Shown here: in pieces, positions 18,065-26,991 of the stretch | Layout of the letters: each line of letters starts with the position of its first letter | Position numbering within the stretch: the first letter of the stretch is position 1 | Assembly (NCBI GenBank): GCA_002559145.1 | Contig: NTXX01000030.1 | Location: forward strand, 31,571 to 95,570 | DNA length: 64,000 nucleotides | Direction: 5' to 3' | From: Bacillus sp. AFS006103 | Lineage (GTDB): Bacteria > Bacillota > Bacilli > Bacillales > Cytobacillaceae | Translations under genes and position numbers: made by a program | Notes under the pieces: model-generated | Database searches by the model: none | Told to the model about the DNA's origin: nothing | Seen by the model: the letters and a program-made list of their open reading frames with translations, nothing else

Positions 18065-18317
18065 CAAAAAGTTTAGTGTTGAGGATATCGAGAATAAAAT
18101 CCTTTATAAAAAGTGTCTAGGACGGGATGAAATAGCCGAATTCTTAGCTCCTGTACCCGCTATGGGTTTTATATAACTTAGAAAGGTTTTACCTTCTTGT
18201 CTTCTCTGGAATACGCTCTAGCGAATTATGCGCTTTAAAATGGTCCGATATTAAACTGGACAACTAAGAATCACAAAAACTTTATTAAACCCAGATAACA
18301 ATATGCGTAAATATGAG
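18065..18317 (+). pseudogene. Central fragment of a type 1 tyrosine recombinase
   Basis: In two frames the plus strand reads FSVEDIENKILYKK and GRDEIAEFL, then LVFSGIRSSELCALKWSDIK (the box I region with the first catalytic arginine) and LRITKTLLNPDNNMRKYEL. Frameshifts and stops separate the pieces. The similarity stops exactly where the inverted type 2 integrase start region begins (about 18318). The missing C-terminal part resembles the fragment at 24.5-24.74 kb, so one ancestral gene may have been split. Confidence 0.75.
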
Positions 18318-18530
18318 CTGTCATCCAAAAAGTCTTGAAATCCAAATTTCAATAACATAAAAAAAACACTCCCTTATTTTTTTGGAAGTGGTTATTGCTA
18401 TTGGTATAAATTATTTACATGACTACTTCACAAAAAGGGGAGGAAATAGCCTTAACTACTTCTCCAATGCAAGGCTGAAAACCCTACATCATGCCGCCCC
18501 TATGGTGACAGTGTGTAATACTTTAACGCA
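18318..18530 (-). mobile_element. att-like junction B with type 2 integrase start remnant
   Basis: On the minus strand the first residues of the type 2 integrase (LLKFGFQDFLDDS) are preceded by a hairpin like that at 59017-59047. Then comes a left arm sharing GAAATAGCCTTAACTA with the sequence beside groEL, and the 16-base core CTACATCATGCCGCCC at 18484-18499. Beyond the core the sequence is CTATGGTGACAGTGTGTAAT, not groEL. The same right arm follows the core at 24824-24839. This is a fossil junction of the same element family. Confidence 0.75.
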
Positions 18531-18570
18531 GGTTGCAAATTGTGCAGTATATCAAGGTTTTGGGGAATTT

Positions 18571-18637
18571 GAGGTGTAACACCTTTAACCATAATTTATT
18601 GGTTTTCATTTGATTGCGTTAGCAAAATGTTAGCATT
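18571..18637 (+). repeat. Dispersed arm repeat (copy 2)
   Basis: Contains GTGTAACACCTTTAACCATA and ends GCGTTAGCAAAATGTTAGCA. It lies about 70 bases beyond the core of junction B and matches the repeat beyond junction C at 24.9 kb, so it belongs to the right arm of the element family. Confidence 0.7.
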
Positions 18638-19419
18638 TGAATGATTATTTTAATGTTTGTACTTTCTTAGAAACCAAGTTATTGATTACTGCCACTGTTT
18701 TTTACCACCTCTGCCATTTTTTGTATCACTAACTGACAAAGGTTGTACCAACCGGTTTTTTTAAAGAAATAGTGTAGACTCAAACAACGATACCGCTAAC
18801 ATTGACTTTGCTAAAAGCAATGGCATTGTTGCTCTAAAATATAAAATATAGTAACTGTTATGAAGTCTATTAAAGGATGCAGGTTCTACCCTTTAGATAT
18901 TGGTCTGAAGGGGTGTTTATTTATAGTGAAAAAGTACTCCTGAAATTAATACGTGGATTAAGGAACTGGCAAATCTTTAACGAGGATTTATTGTTTTTCA
19001 CTGGATTGCGTTAGCAAAATATTAGCATTAGTCTGTACGTTGTTCACGTACTCTACATGGCTTGAGTGGTGATCGCAGATAAAATTATGTAGTAGTGTTT
19101 ACCTAATTTTTGCATAAGGAGAGTACTTTCTATTCTACAATCGCGGTCTTACCAATGGAATATTCCTAACATTTCCAGAGTGTAAAGCGAAAACAAACTT
19201 ATGTATTTTAAAAGCAGTATCCGAAGAGCAACTGATAAGAGAACGATGATTGAGCAAAATCCCGGTCATGGACATCAGTAAAACAATTAAAGAACCTATT
19301 AATCCAGCAGTTAGGTAATCATTCTTAAAATCTTATACATAGTAACACTCACAAACTAAAAATATTATGCTCTTTAAAACTCTTGCCCTAGTAATAGATG
19401 AAGTTCAATATTCCAGCTC
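18638..19419. other. Non-coding decayed stretch with a further repeat copy
   Basis: No convincing gene is visible. A third copy of the dispersed arm repeat lies at 18970-19028 (ACGAGGATTTATTG, then GCGTTAGCAAAATATTAGCA). Just before it ACGTGGATTAAGGAACTGG resembles ACGTGGATTAAGAAATTGG at 21492. The composition is AT-rich with many stops in all frames. Confidence 0.6.
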
Positions 19420-19595
19420 TTATTTTGATTCTTTTTTGCTTCTGGCAAGGATCACTAAGTTGACTGTAATAATTAAAAACGCAATAAAAGCTAGTAATGG
19501 AATTGTGATGAACCCCAGTAAATTAAGGTAATCCATTGAACATGGAACACCGCTTGTACACATTTCAAATTGCTGCAAATATGGAATCTTTTTCA
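19420..19595 (-). pseudogene. C-terminal remnant of a BdbC/DsbB-type thiol oxidoreductase
   Basis: About 57 residues ending at 19420 read PYLQQFEMCTSGVPCSMDYL and then a membrane segment GFITIPLLAFIAFLIITV. The CTSGVPC spacing and the position just before the last membrane helix match the second cysteine pair of BdbB/BdbC proteins, which reoxidise thiol oxidases. A stop codon interrupts the frame just upstream and the N-terminal two thirds are absent. Confidence 0.7.
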
Positions 19596-19773
19596 AAACA
19601 GAATATTACCATAATAATCAATTTACTCTTCAACTAAACTGCCCTCTTAGCACAACAAGTAAAAAGACCGCCGCAGCGATATCTTCTTTAACTCTGGCAA
19701 CCGTTACTTTAAGTGCAATTTTACACAAACTCATTTAAAAACAGCAATTATCACAACTTAATTAAAAAAATGA

Positions 19774-19803
19774 AAAAAACCATCCCAAAGAGATGGTTTT
19801 TTC
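19774..19803. terminator. Bidirectional terminator
   Basis: AAAACCATC / GATGGTTTT (19776-19784, 19792-19800) has A-run and T-run flanks. It lies after the YmaF-like remnant on the minus strand and was probably its terminator. Confidence 0.8.
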
Positions 19804-19922
19804 TAAACTTTACTTAGGAAAAAGCCACTGGCATATGGCTTTATTAATACTATTATCCTCCCATTTTCTACAATGTATTGAGCTAACTGTTAACTGGATC
19901 AAATAAGAGCCAATTATTACCT

Positions 19923-20153
19923 CTAATCGCTAGGGCTAGTTTCACCAGCGTATTTATGTGCATGTGGATGCTCCCCGTTAACCGACGTTACTCCTTGAAA
20001 TTTATGATAATGTCCCCCTCTAGTCAAAGAGATAGCTGGACCGGTCATTCCTCGGATTTCATGTTTATGCCCATCGTTAAAAGATGTAACGGTAAAGTAT
20101 TCATGGGCATGTGGTACTCCGGTAGGCGCAGGTTTTGTTGTTCCGGCATACCT
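19923..20153 (-). pseudogene. YmaF-family histidine-rich protein remnant
   Basis: About 76 residues on the minus strand show the repeated H-x-H pattern of YmaF proteins: GVPHAHEYFTVTSFNDGHKH, EIRGMTGPAISL, GGHYHKFQGVTSV and EHPHAHKYAGETSP, ending with TAG at 19923. No start codon is left; the upstream side runs straight into the GltP remnant. The function of YmaF is not established. Histidine spacing suggests metal binding, which is inference. Confidence 0.7.
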
Positions 20154-20400
20154 TTACCACCTAAACCAGAGTCCGGATGGAACAAGTTTGCCGACAGTAA
20201 TCCAATCGCAATGGCAATGGCAATGACCGTGACAATCTCAAAATATAGAAGGGTCTTCGCCCTAATTTCCCTAATTTTTTAATATCGCCAATCGGAGCGA
20301 TTATGGCCATGACTGTTTCATTACCATGAAATAAAGCACCAAGAACAATACCGAGTACAAGTGCAACAAAAATTTGCGAAGCAAGACCAAACTTCTTCAT
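20154..20400 (-). pseudogene. 5' remnant of a GltP-like glutamate/proton symporter
   Basis: The first residues, MKKFGLASQIFVALVLGIVL, match the N-terminus of DAACS-family glutamate carriers. After about 38 residues the text jumps to GDIKKLGKLG, which in intact carriers lies some 30 residues further on, so an internal deletion removed a membrane segment. A frameshift follows; in the shifted frame the family resumes as LYFEIVTVIAIAIAIGLLSA. The reading then passes into the YmaF-like remnant. Full-length GltP is about 420 residues, so this is a broken gene. Confidence 0.8.
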
Positions 20401-20815
20401 TTAAAATCTTCCTTAAATTAGTAGCCCTTTGTTATCGCCTTTACTTTTGTGAATATTCTTAGTCTAAAATGAGACCTACAAAAAACTACTAAAACCTACA
20501 GAGTCAAAATAAAAATGCCGATAAATGTTGATTTTCACCTGATCATGTAGTCTGGGTCAACAAAATTGAAAGAGCGCCAAACTCTTGTTTCCAAGTGGTT
20601 GACGCTTATAAATTTTTCTCACTTTGATTTCATAATGAATTTCATATTTTCAGTTACTTACAAATTCATTCGAGTCTAAAAAGCATGATTTGGCCACAAA
20701 TTTACTGTCTCATTTGAATACTCTATTCCGAGGGAAACGCTAAGGCAAAAATGTCGGGGTGTCTACCCAATCCCCATCCTTCGGAGAATTCATTTATTTT
20801 TTTTTAGTTACTTGA
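20401..20815. other. Gene-free spacer
   Basis: No gene, repeat or clear signal recognised. The AT-rich stretch includes the former upstream region of the gltP remnant. Confidence 0.5.
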
Positions 20816-21280
20816 TTAATTTTCTAGTTTAAAAACTCTTTCGTAAAAAACTTGAAAACCAAAAGCAATTAAGGATAATGTGAGCATTAGTAAGAATAAT
20901 TTAAATTTGCTAATATTTATATAATGAATGATACTCCTTGATTCCATAAATTCTCTTATTAGAAAAGCGTCTAATCCATCAACAACAATATTTGCAGCTA
21001 GATACAACAAAAATTTATTGAATGTTAAGTAAAAAATCCAAATTGTCCCTATCATAAAAGAGCCATAAGCATAACTCACATTTGTTATATGCCCCCATGG
21101 CACGATAGTCACTTTTAATTCCCACCATTCATATGTATAAGCGATTTCATAAATAATCGTTACTAATAATGCTGTAAATAATGTTACAGGCATAAACCTT
21201 TTAATTCCTTCCTTTTTCATAAAGAACAAGCTTAACCACGGAGCAATAAATAGCAACCATAGGATCACCTTATTAAACAT
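20816..21280 (-). CDS. Small multi-pass membrane protein, CBO0543-like
   Basis: A 154-residue protein with about four or five membrane segments. It begins MFNKVILWLLFIAPWLSLFF and contains KKEGIKRFMPVTLFTALLVT and a WW pair. This layout resembles the CBO0543 family of uncharacterised Bacillus/Clostridium membrane proteins, recognised from memory. The first in-frame start is GTG at 21289, but ATG 21280 has the better spaced GGTGG site. It has no operon partner and its function is unknown. It is intact, unlike its decayed neighbours. Confidence 0.6.
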   Translation of the reverse strand: MFNKVILWLLFIAPWLSLFFMKKEGIKRFMPVTLFTALLVTIIYEIAYTYEWWELKVTIVPWGHITNVSYAYGSFMIGTIWIFYLTFNKFLLYLAANIVVDGLDAFLIREFMESRSIIHYINISKFKLFLLMLTLSLIAFGFQVFYERVFKLEN

Positions 21281-21289
21281 AGTTGTCAC

Positions 21290-21650
21290 ACCACCAATAT
21301 TTTAAAATTATTATTGCTTAAACTTTTGATTCTATGTATTCTATCTTTTTTTATTATGAGTCAAAAGCTTAATAACATTGGCCGTTTCTTTCTCCAATTT
21401 TCTTTAATGTTCTTATACAATTTATGGCACTTCATGTGTTGCACCGTTGTTCATCTTTGTGTTGCATAGCTGTGGCGTACTGATGACAGTACGTGGATTA
21501 AGAAATTGGCAAGTGACAAAGTATGTTCCATTAATTGGTCAGTTTGTTGAGGATTTAGTTTTGCATTAATAGCGGGGAACCTTACCATAAGTAAATGAGG
21601 TTTTTTAAGTCTTCTATATCCAAGCAGACAAAGCTCTTATTAACTTAGTG
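21290..21650. other. Gene-free spacer
   Basis: No gene recognised. A short stretch at 21488-21510 repeats sequence found at 18945 (GTGGATTAAG..TTGGCAA), suggesting a common decayed origin. Confidence 0.4.
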
Positions 21651-21652
21651 AA

Positions 21653-21686
21653 AAAAGCCGCTCTCCGATACGGAATACGGCTTTTG
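21653..21686 (-). terminator. Terminator after the 97-residue ORF
   Basis: AAAAGCCG / CGGCTTTT stem (21653-21660, 21678-21685) is followed by T on the minus strand, five bases after the stop codon of the small gene. Confidence 0.75.
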
Positions 21687-21690
21687 GAAG

Positions 21691-21984
21691 CTATAAATAT
21701 TGATAAGAGACCCTCGGGGAGGAAATCACAATGATACTTCCATCCTTCTCTTCTACACCAATTCGAAAAGTATTCGGATTACCTGAAATCAAAATGTCAG
21801 CATATGTATCTGAGTTTTGTTTATTAATCTTATAATGAATATAGGTATGTTTACCAAGGTTAAATCGAACTAGAATTTTCTTATGTTTATCTTCACAAAA
21901 AATCACTTCGTGTAGAGTAACATTTGTCAGTTCACTCCCAACCAGTGAACCCAGTCTCTCTATAACATCTGCGTTATTAATCAT
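21691..21984 (-). CDS. Small protein of unknown function (97 residues)
   Basis: A soluble 97-residue protein with a strong GGAGAGGG site before the ATG and its own terminator, so it is probably real. Predicted mostly beta: LTNVTLHEVIFCEDKHKKIL, HTYIHYKI, ADILISGN, GSIIVISSPR. I do not recognise a family. It is monocistronic in a decayed region. Confidence 0.6.
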   Translation of the reverse strand: MINNADVIERLGSLVGSELTNVTLHEVIFCEDKHKKILVRFNLGKHTYIHYKINKQNSDTYADILISGNPNTFRIGVEEKDGSIIVISSPRVSYQYL

Positions 21985-22142
21985 GCCAAAATTCCCTCTC
22001 CAAGCTAATACAAAAATTATAAATAAATATACACCTATTTAAAATAGAACACAAAAAAAGCAAAGAAACAAGTGAATCAATATTTATTTCAGGAGAAAGA
22101 AGTAATAATACAGTTAGGTTTGCAAGATATAAATAAGACCAT

Positions 22143-22187
22143 AAAAGGCAAACTTAGTAAGTAAATCTACTAACTTTGCTTTTTTAT
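22143..22187 (+). terminator. Orphan terminator-like hairpin
   Basis: AAAAGGCAAACTTAGTA pairs imperfectly with TACTAACTTTGCTTTT (22168-22183), followed by T. No intact plus-strand gene precedes it, so it may be the leftover of a lost gene. Confidence 0.45.
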
Positions 22188-22868
22188 CTTTTGTTAAAAA
22201 CCTCATTTAGATACGTTACGATGAATCGTACCATAGTAAATATGATTTTTGTAATTGTTTGAGCTTTCCTAAGCTTTCACAATAGCCGATAGTGAGAATA
22301 TCACCAAAAGGGATCTTTCACAAACGGGCGTGATTGTTGAAAATCCTTATTCTAAATCCTCGGTGAATATGCGGAGGTATTAGATTTTTTTATCTTTCAA
22401 TATCATTAAAGTTGTAAATGCGGTTTCTTGTTATTACTTCATTGGTAATAGTGTTGGCTACAAGTGATAAACTTCGTGACTATTACTGGTAATAAACATG
22501 GCAGAAGTGGTTCATTCTTATGGCCGTAATCAGTTATTATGTCGTAAGTAATTTCTTCGTTTTTCCAATTACGACAGATGACATCTTATATGCTTTACAA
22601 TTTTTTGCACTTAAATTATGAAATCCTTAAAACAGAAACATTTTAACTGCTCTTTTTACTCAAGGAGCTATTGTTCTTTGTTCCGCAATATCGCTTGATT
22701 ATTGAACTTCCTATTAATATTACACATTATCGTTGTACTGCGCAGTAAATAGAACTGGTGTTTTTGTCATACTTCTTCAACATTACCACGCATTAGAGTT
22801 CATTTGTTACTTAGAATAAAGATCGATAGAAATGTTTCCCTATCCTTTTTTTTTGCATCGTTTAACAA
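22188..22868. other. Gene-free spacer
   Basis: About 680 bases without a recognisable gene or repeat. Short open stretches lack ribosome sites and show no family signature. Confidence 0.5.
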
Positions 22869-23867
22869 CTATCTAATTTTTAATATTATTTTCCCTTTTG
22901 CCCGTCCAGACTCCGCATATTCCATCGCTTTTTGAGCATCTTCAAAGGGCAAAACTCTATCAATTATAGGTTTGATTTTGCCAGTCTCAATATAGTTTGC
23001 GATTATACGTAATTGCTCTCCACTCGGCTTCATAAACAAAAATGTATATCGTGCGTTATGCTTTTTTTCAAGTGCAGTAAGTTTATGACTAGCTGTCGCA
23101 AACAACAACGTTTTAAAAAATCCAGAACCATATTCTTTACCAAAACGAGCATTCGGTAATCCCGAAACGGAAACAATTTTTCCTCCGCTTTTTATCACTT
23201 CGAATGATTTTTCTAGGATCTCGCCCCCAAGTGTATCAAATACGGCATCATAGTTTTTCAGTATCTTTTCAAATTTTTCTGTCTTGTAATTAATAATTTC
23301 ATCTGCACCAAGTGATTTTACTATATTTGCACCAGCTTCACTGGCAGTCGTTGCTACAAAAGCACCCATTAATTTTGCCAGTTGAATAGCAAATGTTCCA
23401 ACTCCACCAGCCCCAGCTTGAATTAAAATTTTTTGTCCCTTTTGTAATTGCAAAATGTCTGTAAGGGCTTGATAGGTAGTTAGCCCAACCAGGGGGATCG
23501 AGGCTGCTTCTCCAAAGCTCAAATTTTTAGGTTTTAAGGCGATGTCATCTTCATGAATAGCGATATATTCAGCAAAAGTACCGATTTTACTCTTACGTGG
23601 ACGGGCATATATTTCATCACCAATTTTAAAACGAGTCACTTTTGAGCCAACCTTTGTAACGACACCTGAAAAGTCATTCCCTAAGATAAGAGGCATTTTA
23701 TAGTTAACTAACAATTTCACTTTCCCATCACGTATCTTAAAATCAATAGGATTAAAACTTGCTGCATGAATTTCTGCGAGTACCTCATATTCACTAATTT
23801 CGGGTGTGGGCATTTCTACCAAACGCATTGGAACTTTTCCATACCTATCAATAACCATTGCTCTCAT
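22869..23867 (-). CDS. Zinc-independent MDR-family NADP-dependent oxidoreductase
   Basis: A 332-residue quinone-oxidoreductase-like enzyme of the medium-chain dehydrogenase superfamily. N-terminal GroES-like fold (MRAMVIDRYGKVPMRLVEMP, then PLILGNDFSGVV) and a Rossmann domain with IQAGAGGVGTFAIQLAK (about 145-162). The zinc-ligand cysteines of true alcohol dehydrogenases are absent, as in NADPH:quinone/enal reductases. TTG 23882 is also open, but GGAGG lies eight bases before ATG 23867. It follows an ArsR-type regulator by 42 bases and is probably its target, giving a small inducible detoxification unit. The substrate is unknown. Confidence 0.88.
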   Translation of the reverse strand: MRAMVIDRYGKVPMRLVEMPTPEISEYEVLAEIHAASFNPIDFKIRDGKVKLLVNYKMPLILGNDFSGVVTKVGSKVTRFKIGDEIYARPRKSKIGTFAEYIAIHEDDIALKPKNLSFGEAASIPLVGLTTYQALTDILQLQKGQKILIQAGAGGVGTFAIQLAKLMGAFVATTASEAGANIVKSLGADEIINYKTEKFEKILKNYDAVFDTLGGEILEKSFEVIKSGGKIVSVSGLPNARFGKEYGSGFFKTLLFATASHKLTALEKKHNARYTFLFMKPSGEQLRIIANYIETGKIKPIIDRVLPFEDAQKAMEYAESGRAKGKIILKIR

Positions 23868-23909
23868 AGTCTTAACCTCCAATTAATTAGTGTTTCAAAT
23901 TCCATTATT

Positions 23910-24245
23910 TCAATAAAAGTTCTGCATGAACTTATCAATATCCAGCATAAGAGTTTTTAATAAACTTAATTCTGAACTTACATTAATATAATAAAAATTT
24001 TTTGTCCCTTCTTTACGCATTAAAATAACGCCAGCATCACGTAATACCTTAAGGTGATGCGACACAGCTGGTCGAGAAAGATGTGTTTGTTCAGTGATTT
24101 CACCAACACGTAATCCTGTTTGACAATCCGTCCCCATTAAAACTAACAAGATTGATTGACGAGTTTCATCTCCAATTGCCAATAGTACTTTTTGACAATT
24201 AATAAAATCCTCTTTAATCATATTTAGTTGGTCCTGTTTATTCAT
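23910..24245 (-). CDS. ArsR-family transcriptional regulator
   Basis: A 111-residue winged-helix repressor. The core is GDETRQSILLVLMG, then LRVGEITEQTHLSRPAVSHH as the recognition region and the wing VILMRKEGTKNFYYI. No metal-binding CxC motif is visible in the recognition helix, so a non-metal ligand or reactive-electrophile sensor is likely. The frame is open to TTG 24266, but GGAGGT spaces correctly only to ATG 24245. First gene of a two-gene unit with the oxidoreductase. Confidence 0.88.
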   Translation of the reverse strand: MNKQDQLNMIKEDFINCQKVLLAIGDETRQSILLVLMGTDCQTGLRVGEITEQTHLSRPAVSHHLKVLRDAGVILMRKEGTKNFYYINVSSELSLLKTLMLDIDKFMQNFY

Positions 24246-24524
24246 TCTGTAAAATACCTCCAACAATCAGTTTAATGGTTTAAGTTGATGAACCATACCA
24301 CAGAATACAACAATATACTATTGTTATGTTTGGTGCAATATTGAGAAAGCAAATCGAGACGAAGAATTTATATTACGCAGTATAAAGTCTACTATGTAAT
24401 AGAATATTGATTTCCCTACACTCTCAATACAAAAGGATTACCAGCTTGTTCCGCTTTTATTTTAAATTTTCTCAGGCTGTATCTTAAACTAATGTATGAA
24501 TTATTGATCTTATCTTTGGTATTA

Positions 24525-24737
24525 AAAATGTGCGAGAACCGATGAAAAGACTGTTAAGAAGGGCAGGACTAAATGAAGATTTAACACCACCTAGTTTGAG
24601 ACATACGCACCATAAATTCTTTCCGATTCAGGTGTCATACTGATGAACAGATTACAAAAAATGTGTATCTCCATGTTACAAAAGAAATGAAAAAAGAGGC
24701 TTCCCACAAGTTTGCGCAACTCATGAGAAACCTCTAA
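24525..24737 (+). pseudogene. C-terminal fragment of a type 1 tyrosine recombinase
   Basis: Reads MKRLLRRAGLNEDLTPPSLR then HTH (the box II His-x-x-Arg neighbourhood), a short deletion/frameshift, and the tail DEQITKNVYLHVTKEMKK ending at TAA 24737. The tail matches the remnants at 6.1 and 40.6 kb. It may complement the central fragment at 18065-18317, since neither overlaps the other in the protein. Confidence 0.78.
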
Positions 24738-24880
24738 TTTTAGGAGAGAAATGTTAGCAAGATGTTAGCATTCCGCTCCCCTCTTACCTAAAACCCTCAT
24801 GTATCAAGGGTTTGAGGGCGTTCTTACATCATGCTGCCCCTATGGTGAGAGTGTGTAATATTTTTAACGAGGTATGCTAG
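24738..24880. mobile_element. att-like junction C
   Basis: After the integrase tail comes a left arm AAACCCTCATGTATCAAGGG like that at 40.7 kb (AAACCCTTATATATCAAGGG), then the 16-base core TTACATCATGCTGCCC at 24824-24839, then the right arm CTATGGTGAGAGTGTGTAAT shared with junction B. So the left arm is that of junction D and the right arm that of junction B. Confidence 0.75.
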
Positions 24881-24883
24881 AAA

Positions 24884-24976
24884 CGCGATAAATCAATGTT
24901 TTTTATTTCTTATCTGTAATACCTTTAACGATAATTTACTGTTTTTACTTCATTGCGTTAGCAAAATGTTAGCATT
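24884..24976 (+). repeat. Dispersed arm repeat (copy 4)
   Basis: Contains GCGATAAATCAATG, GTAATACCTTTAACGATAAT and GCGTTAGCAAAATGTTAGCA. It is the same right-arm repeat as at 16.4, 18.6 and 19.0 kb. It ends 12 bases before the FAH hydrolase stop codon. Confidence 0.75.
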
Positions 24977-24988
24977 TTGCTTACTTTT

Positions 24989-25621
24989 TTATTCATTTTT
25001 CAAGGAAACAGAAAACTCTCCAAGTGTATTTTCTCCCCATTTAAGAGAAAATTGATCACCTTCTGCAGCCGGCCCAACTCCCTCAGGCGTTCCTGTAAAA
25101 ATAATATCTCCTTTCCCAAGACCAAAATGTAACGCACAAAAATCAACAATGGTCTGTATGTCGAAAATCATATTTTGAATATTTCCTCGCTGTACTTGCT
25201 CACCATTCTTAAATAGAGCAAAATCGAATTGTTTGCATTTTTCTATACTCGGAACCTCAATAAATCGGGTTAATATTGCAGAGTTTGGAAAGCCTTTTGC
25301 AAGCAGCCAAGGATATCCCTTTTTCTTCAACTCGCTTTGCACATCCCTTAGTGTAAAGTCAATCCCTAGTGCCATACTATCAACGAGCTCGTCAACTTTC
25401 ATTCCCTTTTCATAAGACCTAGCGATATGTACAACCCATTCCACTTCATAATGAATAGTCCCACGGTCACCCGGCAAATTAATCTCTTGTCCGCATGCCT
25501 CCACCAAAGCGTGCGTTGGCTTAGAGAACAAAAAAGGCGAGGTTGGAATATCATTTTTCAACTCCTTTGCATGTGATACATAATTCCTGCCTACACAGTA
25601 GATATTTCGAATAGTTTCCAT
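24989..25621 (-). CDS. Fumarylacetoacetate hydrolase-family protein (acylpyruvase-like)
   Basis: A 210-residue single-domain FAH enzyme. The metal ligands lie in HYEVEWVVHI (Glu-x-Glu) and the downstream GIDFTLRD aspartate; catalytic-lid and lysine segments are AKGFPNSA and FTGTPEGVGP. Such short FAHD1-type proteins act as acylpyruvases or oxaloacetate decarboxylases. It is last in the minus-strand unit fadR-type regulator, glcD, glcF, FAH, 64 bases after glcF. In context it probably processes a 2-oxo acid made by the GlcDF oxidase; the exact substrate is not readable. Confidence 0.88.
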   Translation of the reverse strand: METIRNIYCVGRNYVSHAKELKNDIPTSPFLFSKPTHALVEACGQEINLPGDRGTIHYEVEWVVHIARSYEKGMKVDELVDSMALGIDFTLRDVQSELKKKGYPWLLAKGFPNSAILTRFIEVPSIEKCKQFDFALFKNGEQVQRGNIQNMIFDIQTIVDFCALHFGLGKGDIIFTGTPEGVGPAAEGDQFSLKWGENTLGEFSVSLKNE

Positions 25622-25685
25622 TAGTAAACCCCTTCCAATTTAAAGTTATATTTATACATGACTAATTTCCACTTACAATATTGGT

Positions 25686-26990
25686 CTATTTTATTCCAGC
25701 GGCTTCTGCCAAGTATTCAATAAGGTGAAGTGCTTTTACTGAATCAGACAGATTTTCCCGTTCCACTCCCAATTTCATTTGTATTAGGCAACCAGGATTC
25801 GTTGTAATGATAACATTGGCTTTTGTTTCCTTCATATTCTTCATCTTTTCATCCAAAATTTTCATAGACTCATCATAATTTACTATATTATATATTCCTG
25901 CTGAGCCACAGCACATATTAGCATTTTTCATTTCAACAAGCTCTACTTCAGGAATGCATTTTAAGAGCTGGAGCGGCTCTTCTGTCACCTTTTGTACATT
26001 TGTCATATGACATGATCTTTGATACGTAATTCTTTCATTCGATCTTGGCTTAATGTTTTTGATCCCTCCACACGCAACAAGTATTTGGCTAATATCTTTT
26101 GATTTAGAAGAAAATACAGCTGCTCTTTCCTTCCAATCCGGCTCATCCTTAAGAAGCTCGCTGTATTCATGAAGCATAGCTCCACACCCCCCGGCATTAT
26201 TGACGATATAATCCGCATTAACTTCCTCAAAAGCAGTTATATTCTTTTTCGCCAGTTCTTTTGCATCATCCATTTCTCCAGTATGAGCATGCAGAGCACC
26301 ACAGCAGGTTTGCTTTTCTGCTATATATACATCACAACCTACTTCAGATAATAGTTTAATAGATAAATTATTAATCTTTTTAAACATTGCATCCATAACA
26401 CAACCTGTAAAAAAAGCAACTACATATTTACGTTCTCCTTTTGCTTTAACAAATGAACCAAATTCAGAACGTATTTTAGGCGAAACAGCCGGTGGCATAG
26501 TAGCTTCAAATTCACCTAAATGGTAAGGCAATTTTTTCATTGCATTTGTTTTCCTCATCACTTTTTTTAGTCCGGTTTTTTCAAAAAGCCAATATGAATT
26601 GCTAATCAAGTTCAAACTGCTCTTACTTGGAAAAATCTTATTAAGCACCGTTTTTCTGATCATCCTGATTGGAACAGAATAGGTCTTTCTTTTCTCCAGT
26701 GCAACCTTTGCAGCTTCAAGGATTGAACCATACTCAACTTCCGTAGGACAAGCAACTTCACACGCCCTACATCCCAAGCATAGATTAATAGGATCTTCAA
26801 GTACTGTTAAATCTGTTATTCTCCCTTCCCCCACCATTTTAATTAGGTTAATTCTGCCACGAGGTGAATGTGTTTCTTTTTTCATGGTCAAATAGGTAGG
26901 ACATACAGGGAGGCAGTAACCACATTGCACACATTTGCTTGTCTCATCGTAAAGAAATTCCTTTCGTAATTGTTCTATAGTTGAGTTCAC
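25686..26990 (-). CDS. glcF: Glycolate oxidase iron-sulfur subunit
   Basis: A 434-residue subunit with two N-terminal [4Fe-4S] motifs (CVQCGYCLPVCPTY at about 18 and CLGCRACEVACPTE at about 71) and two CCG domains (CCGALHAHTGE and CCGSAGIYN), the layout of GlcF. It passes electrons from the flavoprotein GlcD to the membrane quinone pool. GTG start at 26990, one base after the glcD stop, with GGAG inside the end of glcD, so translation is coupled. The GlcE subunit of the E. coli complex is absent, as in many Bacillus two-subunit enzymes. Confidence 0.93.
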   Translation of the reverse strand: MNSTIEQLRKEFLYDETSKCVQCGYCLPVCPTYLTMKKETHSPRGRINLIKMVGEGRITDLTVLEDPINLCLGCRACEVACPTEVEYGSILEAAKVALEKRKTYSVPIRMIRKTVLNKIFPSKSSLNLISNSYWLFEKTGLKKVMRKTNAMKKLPYHLGEFEATMPPAVSPKIRSEFGSFVKAKGERKYVVAFFTGCVMDAMFKKINNLSIKLLSEVGCDVYIAEKQTCCGALHAHTGEMDDAKELAKKNITAFEEVNADYIVNNAGGCGAMLHEYSELLKDEPDWKERAAVFSSKSKDISQILVACGGIKNIKPRSNERITYQRSCHMTNVQKVTEEPLQLLKCIPEVELVEMKNANMCCGSAGIYNIVNYDESMKILDEKMKNMKETKANVIITTNPGCLIQMKLGVERENLSDSVKALHLIEYLAEAAGIK

Positions 26991-26991
26991 A

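Noticed and set aside
20161-20400. A complete small membrane protein of about 79 residues
   Set aside because: The first part matches the GltP N-terminus and the second is out-of-frame GltP sequence; it is a broken gene.
22188-22868. A degraded gene in the spacer before the oxidoreductase
   Set aside because: Short open stretches in several frames showed no recognisable motif; I could not support any gene call.
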